In this document: positions 16,961 to 26,044 of the stretch, piece after piece
Numbering within the stretch: position 1 is the stretch's first letter
How the letters are laid out: each line of letters begins with the position of its first letter
Assembly (NCBI RefSeq): GCF_041053055.1
Contig: NZ_CP163443.1
Coordinates: forward strand, 8,725,001 to 8,789,000
Direction of reading: 5' to 3'
Length of the DNA: 64,000 bases
Source of the DNA: Streptomyces sp. R41
GTDB taxonomy: Bacteria; Actinomycetota; Actinomycetes; Streptomycetales; Streptomycetaceae
Notes under the pieces: generated by a model
The model's input: only the letters and a program-made list of their open reading frames with translations
Told to the model about the DNA's origin: nothing
The model's database searches: none
Program-made: the position numbers and the translations under genes

Positions 16961-19773
16961 CACTCCTCAAGGAGCCCGACTTCGGAACCCCGGAAAGGCC
17001 CGGCCCGGCGACGGTGTCGGTGGAGGTGGACGGCCTGCCGGTGACCGTCCCGGAGGGCACGTCGGTGATGCGCGCCGCCGCACAGGCCGGCGTCGACATA
17101 CCCAAACTGTGCGCCACCGACAGCCTTGAGGCGTTCGGCTCGTGTCGGCTGTGCGTGGTGGAGATCGACGGACGGCGCGGCACCCCGGCGTCCTGCACCA
17201 CACCGTGTGCCGACGGCATGAAGGTGAGCACCCAGACGCCCAAGGTGGAAAAGCTCCGCCAGGGCGTCATGGAGCTCTACATCTCCGACCATCCGCTGGA
17301 CTGCCTCACCTGCCCGGCCAACGGTGACTGCGAACTGCAGGACATGGCCGGCGTGGTCGGGCTGCGGCAGGTCCGGTACGGCTACGAGGGCGAGAACCAT
17401 CTCGACGCCGAGAAGGACACGTCCAACCCGTACTTCGACTTCGACCCGTCCAAGTGCATCGCCTGCTCCCGCTGCGTGCGGGCCTGCGGCGAGGTGCAGG
17501 GCACGTTCGCGCTGACCATCGAGGGGCGCGGCTTCGAGTCCAAGGTCTCGGCGGGCGCCGGCGAGACCTTCATGGACTCCGAGTGCGTCTCCTGCGGGGC
17601 CTGCGTGCAGGCCTGCCCGACCTCGACGCTGCAGGAGAAGTCGGTCGTCGAACTCGGCATGCCGACCCGGTCGGTGGTCACGACCTGCGCGTACTGCGGT
17701 GTCGGCTGCTCCTTCAAGGCCGAGCTGCGTGGCGACGAACTGGTCCGGATGGTGCCGTACAAGGACGGCGGAGCCAACGAGGGCCACTCCTGCGTGAAGG
17801 GCCGGTTCGCCTTCGGCTACGCCACGCACCCCGACCGCGTACTGAAGCCGATGGTCCGCGAGAAGATCACCGATCCATGGCGCGAGGTCGAGTGGGACGA
17901 GGCGATCGGCACGGTCGCCCGGCGGATGCGCGAGATCCAGGACCGCTACGGATCGAGTGCGATCGGCGGCATCACCTCGTCGCGGTGCACGAACGAAGAG
18001 GTCTACGTCGTCCAGAAGATGGTGCGCGCGGCGTTCGGCAACAACAACGTCGACACCTGCGCCCGCGTGTGCCACTCCCCGACGGGATACGGGCTCAAGC
18101 AGACCTTCGGCGAGTCGGCCGGCACCCAGGACTTCCGGTCGGTGGCCGAGGCCGACGTGATCATGGTGATTGGGGCCAACCCCACGGACGGACACCCGGT
18201 GTTCGCCTCCCGGATGAAGCGCCGGCTGCGCGAGGGCGCGAAGCTCATCGTGGTCGACCCGCGCCGCATCGATCTCGTGCGCTCGCCGCACATCGAGGCC
18301 CAGCACCACCTCCAGCTCAGGCCGAGCACCAACGTCGCCGTGGTCAACGCCATGGCGCACGTGGTGGTCACCGAGGGTCTGGTCGACCGGTCCTTCGTGG
18401 ACCAGCGGTGCGAAGGGTTCGACGAGTGGGCGGAGTTCATCGCCCGCCCGGAGAACAGCCCCGAGGTCGCCGAAGCGATCACCGGGGTGCCGGCCGAGGA
18501 GCTGCGGGCCGCCGCCCGGCTGTACGCCGAGGCACCCAACGGCGCCATCTACTACGGCCTCGGCGTCACCGAGCACAGCCAGGGCTCGACCATGGTGATG
18601 GGTATGGCCAACCTGGCGATGGCGTGCGGCAACATCGGCCGGGACGGCGTCGGCGTGAACCCGCTGCGCGGTCAGAACAACGTGCAGGGCTCGTGCGACA
18701 TGGGCTCGTTCCCGCACGAACTCCCCGGCTACCGGCACGTCTCCGACGACGCCGTGCGCAACGTGTTCGAGAATCTCTGGGGCGGCACCATCCTCGCCGA
18801 GCCCGGACTGCGTATCCCGAACATGTTCGACGCGGCGATCGACGGAACCTTCCGCGGACTGTTCGTGCACGGCGAGGACATCGCCCAGTCCGACCCCAAC
18901 CTCAAGCACGTCACCGCCGCGCTCGAAGCCATGGAACTGGTGGTCGTGCAGGACTTGTTCCTCAACGAGACGGCCAAGTTCGCGCACGTCTTCCTGCCCG
19001 GCGCTTCCTTCCTGGAGAAGGACGGCACCTTCACCAACGCCGAGCGCCGGATCAACCGGGTGCGCGCGGTGATGAAGCCGAAGACCGGCAAGCATGAGTG
19101 GCAGATCGTGAGCGAGATCGCCACCGCCATGGGCTATCCGATGTCGTACGACCACCCGAGCCAGATCATGGACGAGATCGCCTCGGTCACCCCCACCTTC
19201 ACGGGTGTGTCCTTCGAGGTGCTGGACAAGCTCGGCAGCGTCCAGTGGCCGTGCAACGAGTCGGCTCCGGAGGGAACGCCGGTCATGCACGTGGACGAGT
19301 TCGTCCGGGGCAAGGGCAAGTTCGTGGTCACCGCCTTCGTGCCGACGAACGAGCGCAGCACCCGGCGCTTCCCGCTGGTCCTGACCACGGGGCGGATCCT
19401 CAGCCAGTACAACGTCGGCGCGCAGACCCGTCGTACGGGCAATGTCGCGTGGCATCCCGAGGACGTCCTGGAGCTGCACCCTCACGACGCCGAAGTGCGC
19501 GGCATCACCGACGGTGACCTGGTCACTCTGGCCAGCCGCGTCGGACAGACGACGCTGCGCGCGGAGATCTCCGACCGGATGCCGACCGGGGTCGTGTACA
19601 CCACGTTCCACCACCCCGTGACCGGCGCCAACGTGGTGACCACGGAGAACTCCGACTGGGCGACCAACTGCCCGGAGTACAAGGTGACCGCCGTACAGGT
19701 CGGGCTCGCGCACCCGCTCCAACAGGCGGACGCGGAGCCGGCGGCGGACGACCTGGTCACGGTGGTGGACTGA
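16957..19773 (+). CDS. fdsA: NAD-dependent formate dehydrogenase alpha subunit (molybdenum catalytic)
   Basis: A 938-residue catalytic subunit. From the N-terminus: a [2Fe-2S] ferredoxin domain (GSCRLC), a His-Cys [4Fe-4S] motif (HPLDCLTCPANGDCEL), two ferredoxin clusters (CIACSRCVRAC, CVSCGACVQACPT), the FDH-type cluster CAYCGVGC, then the bis-MGD molybdenum domain. The Mo ligand is Cys372 in RVCHSPTG, so this is a Cys rather than selenocysteine enzyme; the following His and a later catalytic Arg region are kept. It oxidises formate to CO2. Length and domain order match FdsA of Cupriavidus and Rhodobacter. ATG at 16957 overlaps the fdsB stop. Confidence 0.96.
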
Positions 19774-19774
19774 G

Positions 19775-19987
19775 ATGGCAGCCGCCGTGCCACCGGAACG
19801 ACGGATGGCCAACGACATCGCCGCGAACCTCGGACACCTGCCGGGGGAACAGGCCGCCGAGGCGGTCGCGGGCCACATCGGCAGGTTCTGGGACCCACGC
19901 ATGCGCAATCGCCTGTACGAGTTCGTCGACGCCGGAGCGGATGGTCTCGACCCCTTGGTGGTCGCGGCGGTGAAGCTGCTGCGCTGA
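19775..19987 (+). CDS. fdsD: Formate dehydrogenase delta subunit
   Basis: A 70-residue protein with the small FdsD pattern: MANDIAANLG near the start, then HIGRFWDPRMR and a C-terminal LDPLVVAAVK helix. FdsD is needed for assembly of active FdsABG in other bacteria. It begins one base after the fdsA stop and closes the operon before a strong terminator. fdhD (FdsC), the sulfurtransferase normally required, is not in this window. Confidence 0.9.
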   Translation: MAAAVPPERRMANDIAANLGHLPGEQAAEAVAGHIGRFWDPRMRNRLYEFVDAGADGLDPLVVAAVKLLR

Positions 19988-20058
19988 CCCCTGGGTTTCG
20001 CCGGCCCCGTGTCCGGCCCCGGGCTCGGGGCCGGGGCAGGTTCACGAGCGGAGAACCC

Positions 20059-20128
20059 AAAACGCCTTCTGAGCTGGGACGACGAGACTTTTCAGAGCCT
20101 CTGTCGTCCCGGCACGGGAGGCGTTTTT
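20059..20128 (+). terminator. Large two-part stem terminator after fdsGBAD
   Basis: An outer stem AAAACGCCT (20059-20067) with AGGCGTTTT (20119-20127) and an inner stem GGGACGAC (20076-20083) with GTCGTCCC (20103-20110). A run of five T follows the outer arm, so this is a convincing intrinsic terminator. Confidence 0.85.
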
Positions 20129-20237
20129 CGCTTGCGCGCGACCGGACAGCTACGGGCCGCGATCGGGCCATAACCCTGGCTGGTAATGGCCTAGTCAATC
20201 TTCCCGAAACACTCTGGACATCTACTTTCGTCTCTCC

Positions 20238-20251
20238 ATACCGTATGCAAT
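20238..20251. promoter_or_regulatory. GntR/FCD-type operator upstream of the OFA antiporter gene
   Basis: ATACCGTATGCAAT, a full match to the island consensus, about 120 bp before the antiporter start codon. Confidence 0.7.
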
Positions 20252-20369
20252 CTCACCATGGGAGCTTCGGTCACGGTCCGGGATGCCGCCCCGGACCACC
20301 CCCCACCGCATGAAGAGAAAGGCACAGGGAGCGCACGCCACACTCTTTTCACGCAAGGGAAGACACACA

Positions 20370-21785
20370 ATGTCAGCAATACCTGAGGTGACTCCCCCCG
20401 CTTATCGGGAAGTCACCGACGTGAACGGCCGCGTGTACCGGATCGGCGAGAGCGACCGCTCCATCCTGGGCAGGCCCCGGGCCTGGATGGTCTGGCTCCC
20501 GTGGTTCGCGATGATGGGTGTCAGTGTCTTTGAGTACGGCTACAGCTCCGCGGAGTCGACGCTGGAGAACGTCCACGGGTGGACGCTCACGGAGGCGTTC
20601 TGGATCGCCAGTATCTGGGCGGTCTTCCAGGCCGGGGTGGCCTTTCCCGCCGGCCGGCTGAGGGAGAAGGGAGTCGTTTCGGCCAAGACCGCCATGCTGA
20701 CCGGTGCGCTCCTCTCCGGCCTGGGCATGGTGTCCCTCGCCCACTTCGGGAGCCCCGCCGTCGTGATCATCGGCTACTCGGTGCTGGGCGGCACGGGTGC
20801 GGGACTGGTGTACGCGACCTGCATCAACATGGTCGGCAAGTGGTATCCGGACAACAAGGGCGCCCGCACGGGCTTCGTCAACGGCGGCTTCGCCTACGGA
20901 ACCCTGCCGTTCATCTTCGTCTTCAGCTACTGGTTCCACCCCGGGAACTTCAAGCTCGTGCTCGACCTGATCGCGCTGTTCATGGTGGTCACCGTGGCCG
21001 TCTGCGGCATGTTCTTCAAGGACCCGCCGAAGAGCTGGTGGCCGCAGGACGTGGACCCGCTGAACCGTGGCGCGAGCGAGGATGCCGCGCGGGTCGCCAG
21101 GCGGCTGGCCAAGAACCCGCCCGCGGCACGCCAGTTCACCCCGATGGAGGCGATCCGGACCGGTCAGCTGCCGCTGATGTGGTTCGCGCTGGTGTGCATC
21201 GGCGGGGTGTCCCTCTTCGGCATCAACTTCCAGGTGCCGTTCGCCAAGAGCCTGGGCTTCGGGCCGCTGGTGGCCGCGTCCTCGGCGGGTGTGCTCGCCG
21301 TGGTCAACGGCGTCGGCCGGGCGGCCGTGGGCTGGCTCTCCGACACCCTGGGCCGCCGGCAGACGCTGACGCTGGTGCTGCTGGTGGCTGGCGTTGCGCA
21401 GTTCGGCGTCCTGTGGTCGGGCAAGGCGCACAACGAACCCCTCTTCCTGTTCTTCGCCTTCCTGAACGGATTCGGCGGCGGCGCCTTCTACCCGCTGTTC
21501 GCCGCGCTCGTACCCGACTACTTCGGCGAGAACAACAACGCGCAGAACTACGGCCTGGTCTACAGCGCCAAACTGGTCGGCGGTGTCGGCGGCGGCGGTC
21601 TGGCCGCCTCCGTGATCAGCGCCTGGGGCTACACCGGCGGCTACACCCTGGCCGGAGGCATCGCCTTCCTCTCGGCGGCGATCACGATGTTCCTACGGCA
21701 GCCCGGGCGCAGGCGCGGGGAACGCGGCCTCGACCAGGAGGTCAGCAGGATCCCCGCACGGACCCGCGCCGACGCGACGGGTTGA
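20370..21785 (+). CDS. OFA-family MFS transporter (oxalate/formate antiporter type)
   Basis: A 471-residue major facilitator with 12 predicted membrane segments. It fits the oxalate:formate antiporter family: GTGAGLVYATCINMVGKWYPD in TM4-5, the large central loop with KSWWPQ, and a second-half GRAAVGWLSDTLGRR motif. The protein would exchange extracellular oxalate for intracellular formate, coupling uptake to decarboxylation. The ATG at 20370 is preceded by AAGGGAAG; upstream in-frame ATGs lack homology. It has its own consensus operator and lies between the fds terminator and a convergent terminator. OFA members also move other carboxylates, so the substrate is supported mainly by context. 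Confidence 0.88.
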   Translation: MSAIPEVTPPAYREVTDVNGRVYRIGESDRSILGRPRAWMVWLPWFAMMGVSVFEYGYSSAESTLENVHGWTLTEAFWIASIWAVFQAGVAFPAGRLREKGVVSAKTAMLTGALLSGLGMVSLAHFGSPAVVIIGYSVLGGTGAGLVYATCINMVGKWYPDNKGARTGFVNGGFAYGTLPFIFVFSYWFHPGNFKLVLDLIALFMVVTVAVCGMFFKDPPKSWWPQDVDPLNRGASEDAARVARRLAKNPPAARQFTPMEAIRTGQLPLMWFALVCIGGVSLFGINFQVPFAKSLGFGPLVAASSAGVLAVVNGVGRAAVGWLSDTLGRRQTLTLVLLVAGVAQFGVLWSGKAHNEPLFLFFAFLNGFGGGAFYPLFAALVPDYFGENNNAQNYGLVYSAKLVGGVGGGGLAASVISAWGYTGGYTLAGGIAFLSAAITMFLRQPGRRRGERGLDQEVSRIPARTRADATG

Positions 21786-21801
21786 GCGGGCCGACCTCAA
21801 G

Positions 21802-21844
21802 GGGATCTGCGCCCTCATAAAAGGGAATCTGTGCCCTCATAAAT
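21802..21844. repeat. Tandem pair of about 21-bp repeats after the antiporter gene
   Basis: Two near-identical units, each with the form GGG(A)ATCTGYGCCCTCATAAA, at 21802-21821 and 21823-21843. They lie 17 bp after the antiporter stop and are AT-richer than their surroundings. No function is evident. Confidence 0.5.
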
Positions 21845-21910
21845 CGTGCGCGGGCGAACGGATCCAGGCTCGGTTCAGCGGCAGTTCCGCGCCGGGTCGT
21901 CCGCGACACG

Positions 21911-21960
21911 GGGCGAGGCCGGTCGGTGGGATGCGCTCCCTGCTCCGACCGGCCTCGCCC
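21911..21960. terminator. Bidirectional hairpin between the antiporter and moaA
   Basis: A perfect 16-bp stem (GGGCGAGGCCGGTCGG at 21911-21926 with its complement at 21945-21960) and an 18-nt loop between two converging genes. Confidence 0.75.
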
Positions 21961-22047
21961 AATTCCTGTGCCCGTCCAACGCGCACTCCCGCAGCGCCTA
22001 CACCTCGCCCAACTCCTTTGAGGGCGTGCCTACTCGGGGCCGGATCG

Positions 22048-23037
22048 TCAGCCGCCGATGGCGGACATCGGGCGCTCGGGCTGCAGGAACGCCGGGTCGT
22101 CGAGCCCGGAGCCGGCCTTCTTGCCCCACATCGCGGCGCGCCACAGCTCGGCGATGTGCTGATCGGACGCACCGGAACGTACCGCCGTGCGCAGGTCGGA
22201 CTCCTCGCGCGCGAACAGACAGTTGCGCACCTGCCCGTCGGCGGTGAGGCGGGTGCGGTCGCAGGCGCGGCAGAACGGCCGGGTGACCGAGGCGATCACC
22301 CCGACCCGGGCCGGTCCGCCGTCGACCAGCCAGCGTTCGGCGGGCGCGGAGCCGCGTACGGAGGGGACCTCGGGGGTGAGGGTGAAGCGGGCGGAGAGCT
22401 TCTCGAAGATCTCGACGGCAGTTACCAAGTCGCTTCGCCGCCAGCCGTGTTGGGCGTCCAGCGGCATCTGCTCGATGAAGCGCAGCTCGTAGTCGTGCGC
22501 GACGGCCCAGGCCAGCAGGTCGGGGGCCTCCTCATCGTTGATGCCGCGCATGAGTACGGAGTTGACCTTGACCGGGGTGAGGCCCGCCTCGCGGGCCGCG
22601 GTCAGGCCGTCGACGACGTCGTGGTGCCGGTTGCGTCGGGTGAGGGTTTTGAAGACGTCGGGGCGCAGGGTGTCGAGGGAGACGTTGACCCGGTCGAGGC
22701 CCGCCGCTTTCAGGGCAGTTGCGGTGCGCTCGAGACCGATGCCGTTGGTCGTCAGGGAAATCTGGGGGCGCGGCTGAAGGGCGGCGACCCGCTCGACGAT
22801 GCCCACGAGTCCGGGGCGCAGCAGGGGCTCGCCGCCGGTGAAGCGGACCTCGGTGATGCCGAGGCAGGTGACGGCTATGTCGATGAGACGGACGATCTCG
22901 TCGTCCGTGAGCAGATCGGGCTTGGCCAGCCACTGCAGACCTTCTTCGGGCATGCAGTACGTACACCGCAGATTGCACCGGTCGGTCAGCGAAACCCGTA
23001 GATCGGTGGCGGTCCGACCGTGGGTGTCGATCAGCAC
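22048..23037 (-). CDS. moaA: GTP 3',8-cyclase (molybdenum cofactor biosynthesis)
   Basis: A 329-residue radical-SAM enzyme. The SAM-cluster motif CNLRCTYC is near residue 20, the second cluster cysteines occur as CRACDRTRLT and CLF, and the protein ends in the required Gly-Gly (AIGG). MoaA rearranges GTP in the first step of molybdopterin synthesis. No other moa/moe gene is in the window. Its place beside two molybdoenzymes suggests an extra copy that raises cofactor supply when formate dehydrogenase is induced. It lies downstream of the pnt genes on the same strand, behind a hairpin. Confidence 0.96.
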   Translation of the reverse strand: MLIDTHGRTATDLRVSLTDRCNLRCTYCMPEEGLQWLAKPDLLTDDEIVRLIDIAVTCLGITEVRFTGGEPLLRPGLVGIVERVAALQPRPQISLTTNGIGLERTATALKAAGLDRVNVSLDTLRPDVFKTLTRRNRHHDVVDGLTAAREAGLTPVKVNSVLMRGINDEEAPDLLAWAVAHDYELRFIEQMPLDAQHGWRRSDLVTAVEIFEKLSARFTLTPEVPSVRGSAPAERWLVDGGPARVGVIASVTRPFCRACDRTRLTADGQVRNCLFAREESDLRTAVRSGASDQHIAELWRAAMWGKKAGSGLDDPAFLQPERPMSAIGG

Positions 23038-23078
23038 GGGTTACACCTTTCCCTTTGTTTTCTGGGCACAACGGCGTT

Positions 23079-23113
23079 GTGGTGGGGGGAAGGTGACGCT
23101 TCCCCCCCACCAC
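23079..23113 (-). terminator. Hairpin between pntB and moaA
   Basis: GTGGTGGGGGGAAG (23079-23092) pairs with CTTCCCCCCCACCAC (23099-23113) with one bulged C. On the minus strand it follows pntB and precedes moaA, so it ends or attenuates the pnt transcript. Confidence 0.6.
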
Positions 23114-23124
23114 GTGATGAGCGA

Positions 23125-24513
23125 TTACAGGGCCTTGAGTTCCTCGGTGATCTCCGCGACGGAGGTCTTCGCGTCGCCGAAGAGCATCGTGGTCTTCGGG
23201 TCGTAGTACAGCTCGTTGTCGATGCCGGCGAAGCCGGGGCTCATCGAGCGCTTGAGGACGATGATCGAGTGCGCCTCGTCCACGTTCAGGATGGGCATCC
23301 CGTAGATCGGCGATCCCGGGTTCGAGCGGGCGGCCGGATTGGTGACGTCGTTCGCACCGATCACGAGCGCCACTTCCGTACGGCTGAACTCGCCGTTGAT
23401 GTCGTCCATTTCCTTGAGCTGCTCGTACGGTACGTCGGCCTCGGCGAGCAGCACGTTCATATGGCCCGGCATCCGCCCCGCGACGGGATGGATGGCGTGC
23501 TTGACCTCGATGCCGCGTTCCTCCAGGTGCTTGGCCATCTCCCGTACCGCGTGCTGGGCCTGCGCGACCGCCATGCCGTATCCCGGAACGATGACCACCT
23601 GGCTCGCGTACGCCATCTGGATCGCCGCGTCCGCCGCGCTCGTCCGGCGCACCGTCTGGTCCACCGGACCGGTGCCGGGACCGCCGGCCGCCGCGCCGCC
23701 GCCGAAACCGCCGGCGATGATCGAGGGGATCGAGCGGTTCATGGCCTTGGCCATCAGGTTGGTCAGGATCGATCCGGACGCGCCGACGATCATGCCGGCG
23801 ACGATCATCGCGATGTTGTCGAGGGCCAGGCCCGCGGCCGCGGCGGACAGTCCGGTGAACGCGTTGAGCAGCGAGATCACCACCGGCATGTCCGCACCGC
23901 CGATCGGCAGGACCACCATCACACCCAGCACCGCGGCGAACAGCAGCACGCCGATGATCAGCAGTTCCGAGTCCGCTCCCGTACCGATGGCCGTCGCGCA
24001 GGCGACGGAGGCGAGGAACAGCACGATGTTGAGCGGCTGTTGACCGCGGCCGAGGCTGATCGGCCGGCCGGGGAGAATCTCCTGCAACTTGCCGAAGGCG
24101 ATCAGGGAGCCCCAGAAGGAGACCGAGCCGACGACCGCCCCGAAGAGCGAGGCGATGGCCACGTACGCGGCCTCGGAGGCGTAGGCGTGGGTGTCCCTGA
24201 ACTCCACCCAGGCGACCAGTGCCACCGTGCCGCCGCCGACGCCGTTGAACAGGGCCACCATCTGCGGCATCGCGGTCATCTTGACGCGTTGCGCGCTCGG
24301 CACGCCCAGGACCGTGCCCAGGCCGATGCCCAGCGCGATCAGCGACCAGTTGCTCGTACCGGGCGTGAGCAGCGTGGCGACGACCGCGATCGCCATGCCG
24401 GCCGCGGCGATGAGGTTGCCGCGCACCGCCGTTCGCGGTCCGGTCAGGCCCATCAGGCCGTAGATGAAGAGCGTGAACGCGATGATGTAGAGAACGTCGA
24501 TCAGATCACTCAT
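23125..24513 (-). CDS. pntB: NAD(P) transhydrogenase subunit beta
   Basis: A 462-residue subunit: an N-terminal half of about eight membrane helices and a C-terminal NADP(H)-binding domain with VPGYGMAVAQAQH and VNVLLAEADVPY-type signatures and the late GDAK strand. With PntA it couples hydride transfer from NADH to NADP+ to proton inflow. The ATG at 24513 overlaps the preceding gene by 8 bp. Within the island it would turn NADH from formate oxidation into NADPH for assimilation. Confidence 0.96.
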   Translation of the reverse strand: MSDLIDVLYIIAFTLFIYGLMGLTGPRTAVRGNLIAAAGMAIAVVATLLTPGTSNWSLIALGIGLGTVLGVPSAQRVKMTAMPQMVALFNGVGGGTVALVAWVEFRDTHAYASEAAYVAIASLFGAVVGSVSFWGSLIAFGKLQEILPGRPISLGRGQQPLNIVLFLASVACATAIGTGADSELLIIGVLLFAAVLGVMVVLPIGGADMPVVISLLNAFTGLSAAAAGLALDNIAMIVAGMIVGASGSILTNLMAKAMNRSIPSIIAGGFGGGAAAGGPGTGPVDQTVRRTSAADAAIQMAYASQVVIVPGYGMAVAQAQHAVREMAKHLEERGIEVKHAIHPVAGRMPGHMNVLLAEADVPYEQLKEMDDINGEFSRTEVALVIGANDVTNPAARSNPGSPIYGMPILNVDEAHSIIVLKRSMSPGFAGIDNELYYDPKTTMLFGDAKTSVAEITEELKAL

Positions 24514-24817
24514 GGTCGCCGGCACCCTTTGCTGCAGGGCTCGGCTTGTTCTTGAACATGCCGAGCATCCGGTCCGTCACCAGGAAGCCGCCGACCACGT
24601 TGATCGTGCCGAACGCGATCGCGATCACCAGCAGAAGCTGGTTGAGGAAGCCGGACGCGGCCTGACCCACCAGGATCAGACCGCCCAGCAGCACAATGCC
24701 GTGGATGGCGTTGGTGCCCGACATCAGCGGCGTATGCAGGGTGTTGGGCACCTTGGAGATCACGGCGAAGCCGACGAAGCCGGCCAGCACCAGAATGGCG
24801 ATATTGGCCAGGAACAT
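24506..24817 (-). CDS. pntAB: NAD(P) transhydrogenase subunit alpha part 2
   Basis: A 103-residue protein with three hydrophobic helices and the TPLMSGTNAIHGI motif, i.e. the membrane part of the alpha subunit encoded separately, as in actinobacteria and Rhodospirillum. It shares one base with the end of pntA (stop/start overlap) and overlaps pntB by 8 bp. Its role is to form, with PntB, the proton channel. Confidence 0.95.
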   Translation of the reverse strand: MFLANIAILVLAGFVGFAVISKVPNTLHTPLMSGTNAIHGIVLLGGLILVGQAASGFLNQLLLVIAIAFGTINVVGGFLVTDRMLGMFKNKPSPAAKGAGDHE

Positions 24818-25932
24818 CAGGCCTCCTTGTCACGGGTGACGCAGGAACCGGCGAGTATCTCGTCGGAGAAATCGGGGGCGATCTTGCCGTCGACCACCAT
24901 CAGGTCCAGCAGGGACTGCACATTGCGGGCGTACAGCTCGCTGGCGTGCTCGGGCATCGTCGCGGGCAGGTTGAGCGGTGCCGCGACGGTGACGTCGTGG
25001 CGTACGACGGTCTCGCCCGGCTCGGTGAGTGCGCAGTTGCCGCCCATCTCCCCGGCGAGGTCCACCACCACGCTGCCGGGCCGCATCCGCTGCACCGCCT
25101 CGGCCGTGACCAGCTTCGGTGCCGGGCGCCCGGGCACCAGCGCGGTGGTGATCACCACGTCGAAGCCGGAGATCGCCTCGGTCAACCGGCGCTGCTGCTC
25201 GGCCTGTTCCTCCTCGGTCAGCGCGCGGGCGTAACCGCCCTCACCGGAGGCCTGGATGCCCAGGTCCAGCCACTTCGCGCCGAGCGACCGCACCTGCTCG
25301 GCGACTTCGGGCCTGACGTCGAAGCCGGTGGTGCGGGCGCCGAGACGCTTCGCGGTGGCGAGCGCCTGCAGCCCGGCCACGCCCACGCCGAGCACCAGGA
25401 CGGTGGCGGGCTTCACGGTGCCGGCGGCCGTGGTGAGCATCGGGAAGAAGCGGGTGGACCGCTCGGCGGCCAGCAACACCGCCTTGTATCCGGCGACGTT
25501 GGCCTGCGAGGACAGGGCATCCATCGACTGCGCGCGGGAGATCCGCGGTACGGCTTCCATGGCGAAGCCGGTGATACCGGAGCTGCGCAGTTTCGCCGTG
25601 GTCTCCGGCTGGGTCAGCGGCGCCAGGAAGCTGATCAGCGTGGAACCGGAGCCCAGCGCGTCGATCTCCCGAGCCGTCGGCGGGTTCACCTTGACCACGA
25701 CGTCGGCGTCCCACGGATCACCGATGGAGGCCCCGGCCTGCTCGTACTGCTCGTCGGGAATCAGTGCCCCGGCTCCCGCCCCGGCCTCGACCACGACGGC
25801 AAGACCGGCGGCTCGCAGCCGTTCGACGACGTTGGGGACCAGTGCTACGCGGCGTTCGCCCGCCGCCGTCTCCAGCGGCACCCCGATCAGTGCCGTGGGG
25901 CCGGCTTCTGCTGCTGCGGTGTCCAGGTTCAT
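24817..25932 (-). CDS. pntA: NAD(P) transhydrogenase subunit alpha part 1
   Basis: A 371-residue soluble NAD(H)-binding subunit related to alanine dehydrogenase. It has the GERRVALVP start, the SFLAPLTQPE region, the nucleotide motif VLGVGVAGLQA and the TTALVPGRPAPKLV signature. The ATG at 25932 follows GAGGGACACC; a longer frame adds 21 unrelated residues. The operon pntA-pntAB-pntB is divergent from the panE-like gene, and a near-perfect ATACTG...CAGTAT palindrome sits between them, so both units are probably co-regulated. Confidence 0.95.
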   Translation of the reverse strand: MNLDTAAAEAGPTALIGVPLETAAGERRVALVPNVVERLRAAGLAVVVEAGAGAGALIPDEQYEQAGASIGDPWDADVVVKVNPPTAREIDALGSGSTLISFLAPLTQPETTAKLRSSGITGFAMEAVPRISRAQSMDALSSQANVAGYKAVLLAAERSTRFFPMLTTAAGTVKPATVLVLGVGVAGLQALATAKRLGARTTGFDVRPEVAEQVRSLGAKWLDLGIQASGEGGYARALTEEEQAEQQRRLTEAISGFDVVITTALVPGRPAPKLVTAEAVQRMRPGSVVVDLAGEMGGNCALTEPGETVVRHDVTVAAPLNLPATMPEHASELYARNVQSLLDLMVVDGKIAPDFSDEILAGSCVTRDKEA

Positions 25933-26000
25933 GTGGTGTCCCTCATGGCTCTCCAAGGGGTCTGCGAGTCGGGTGCCACGAGACTGTACATCCAAGAAGG

Positions 26001-26016
26001 ATACTGCATACAGTAT
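26001..26016. promoter_or_regulatory. GntR/FCD-type operator in the pnt/panE-like divergent promoter
   Basis: ATACTGCATACAGTAT, a 16-bp near-palindrome. Read on the minus strand it is ATACTGTATGCAGTAT, matching the island consensus over 12 bases. It lies 29 bp before the panE-like start and 69 bp before pntA, so one site could control both. Confidence 0.7.
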
Positions 26017-26044
26017 TCATCACTTCCCTTCGAGAGGAGCCGCC

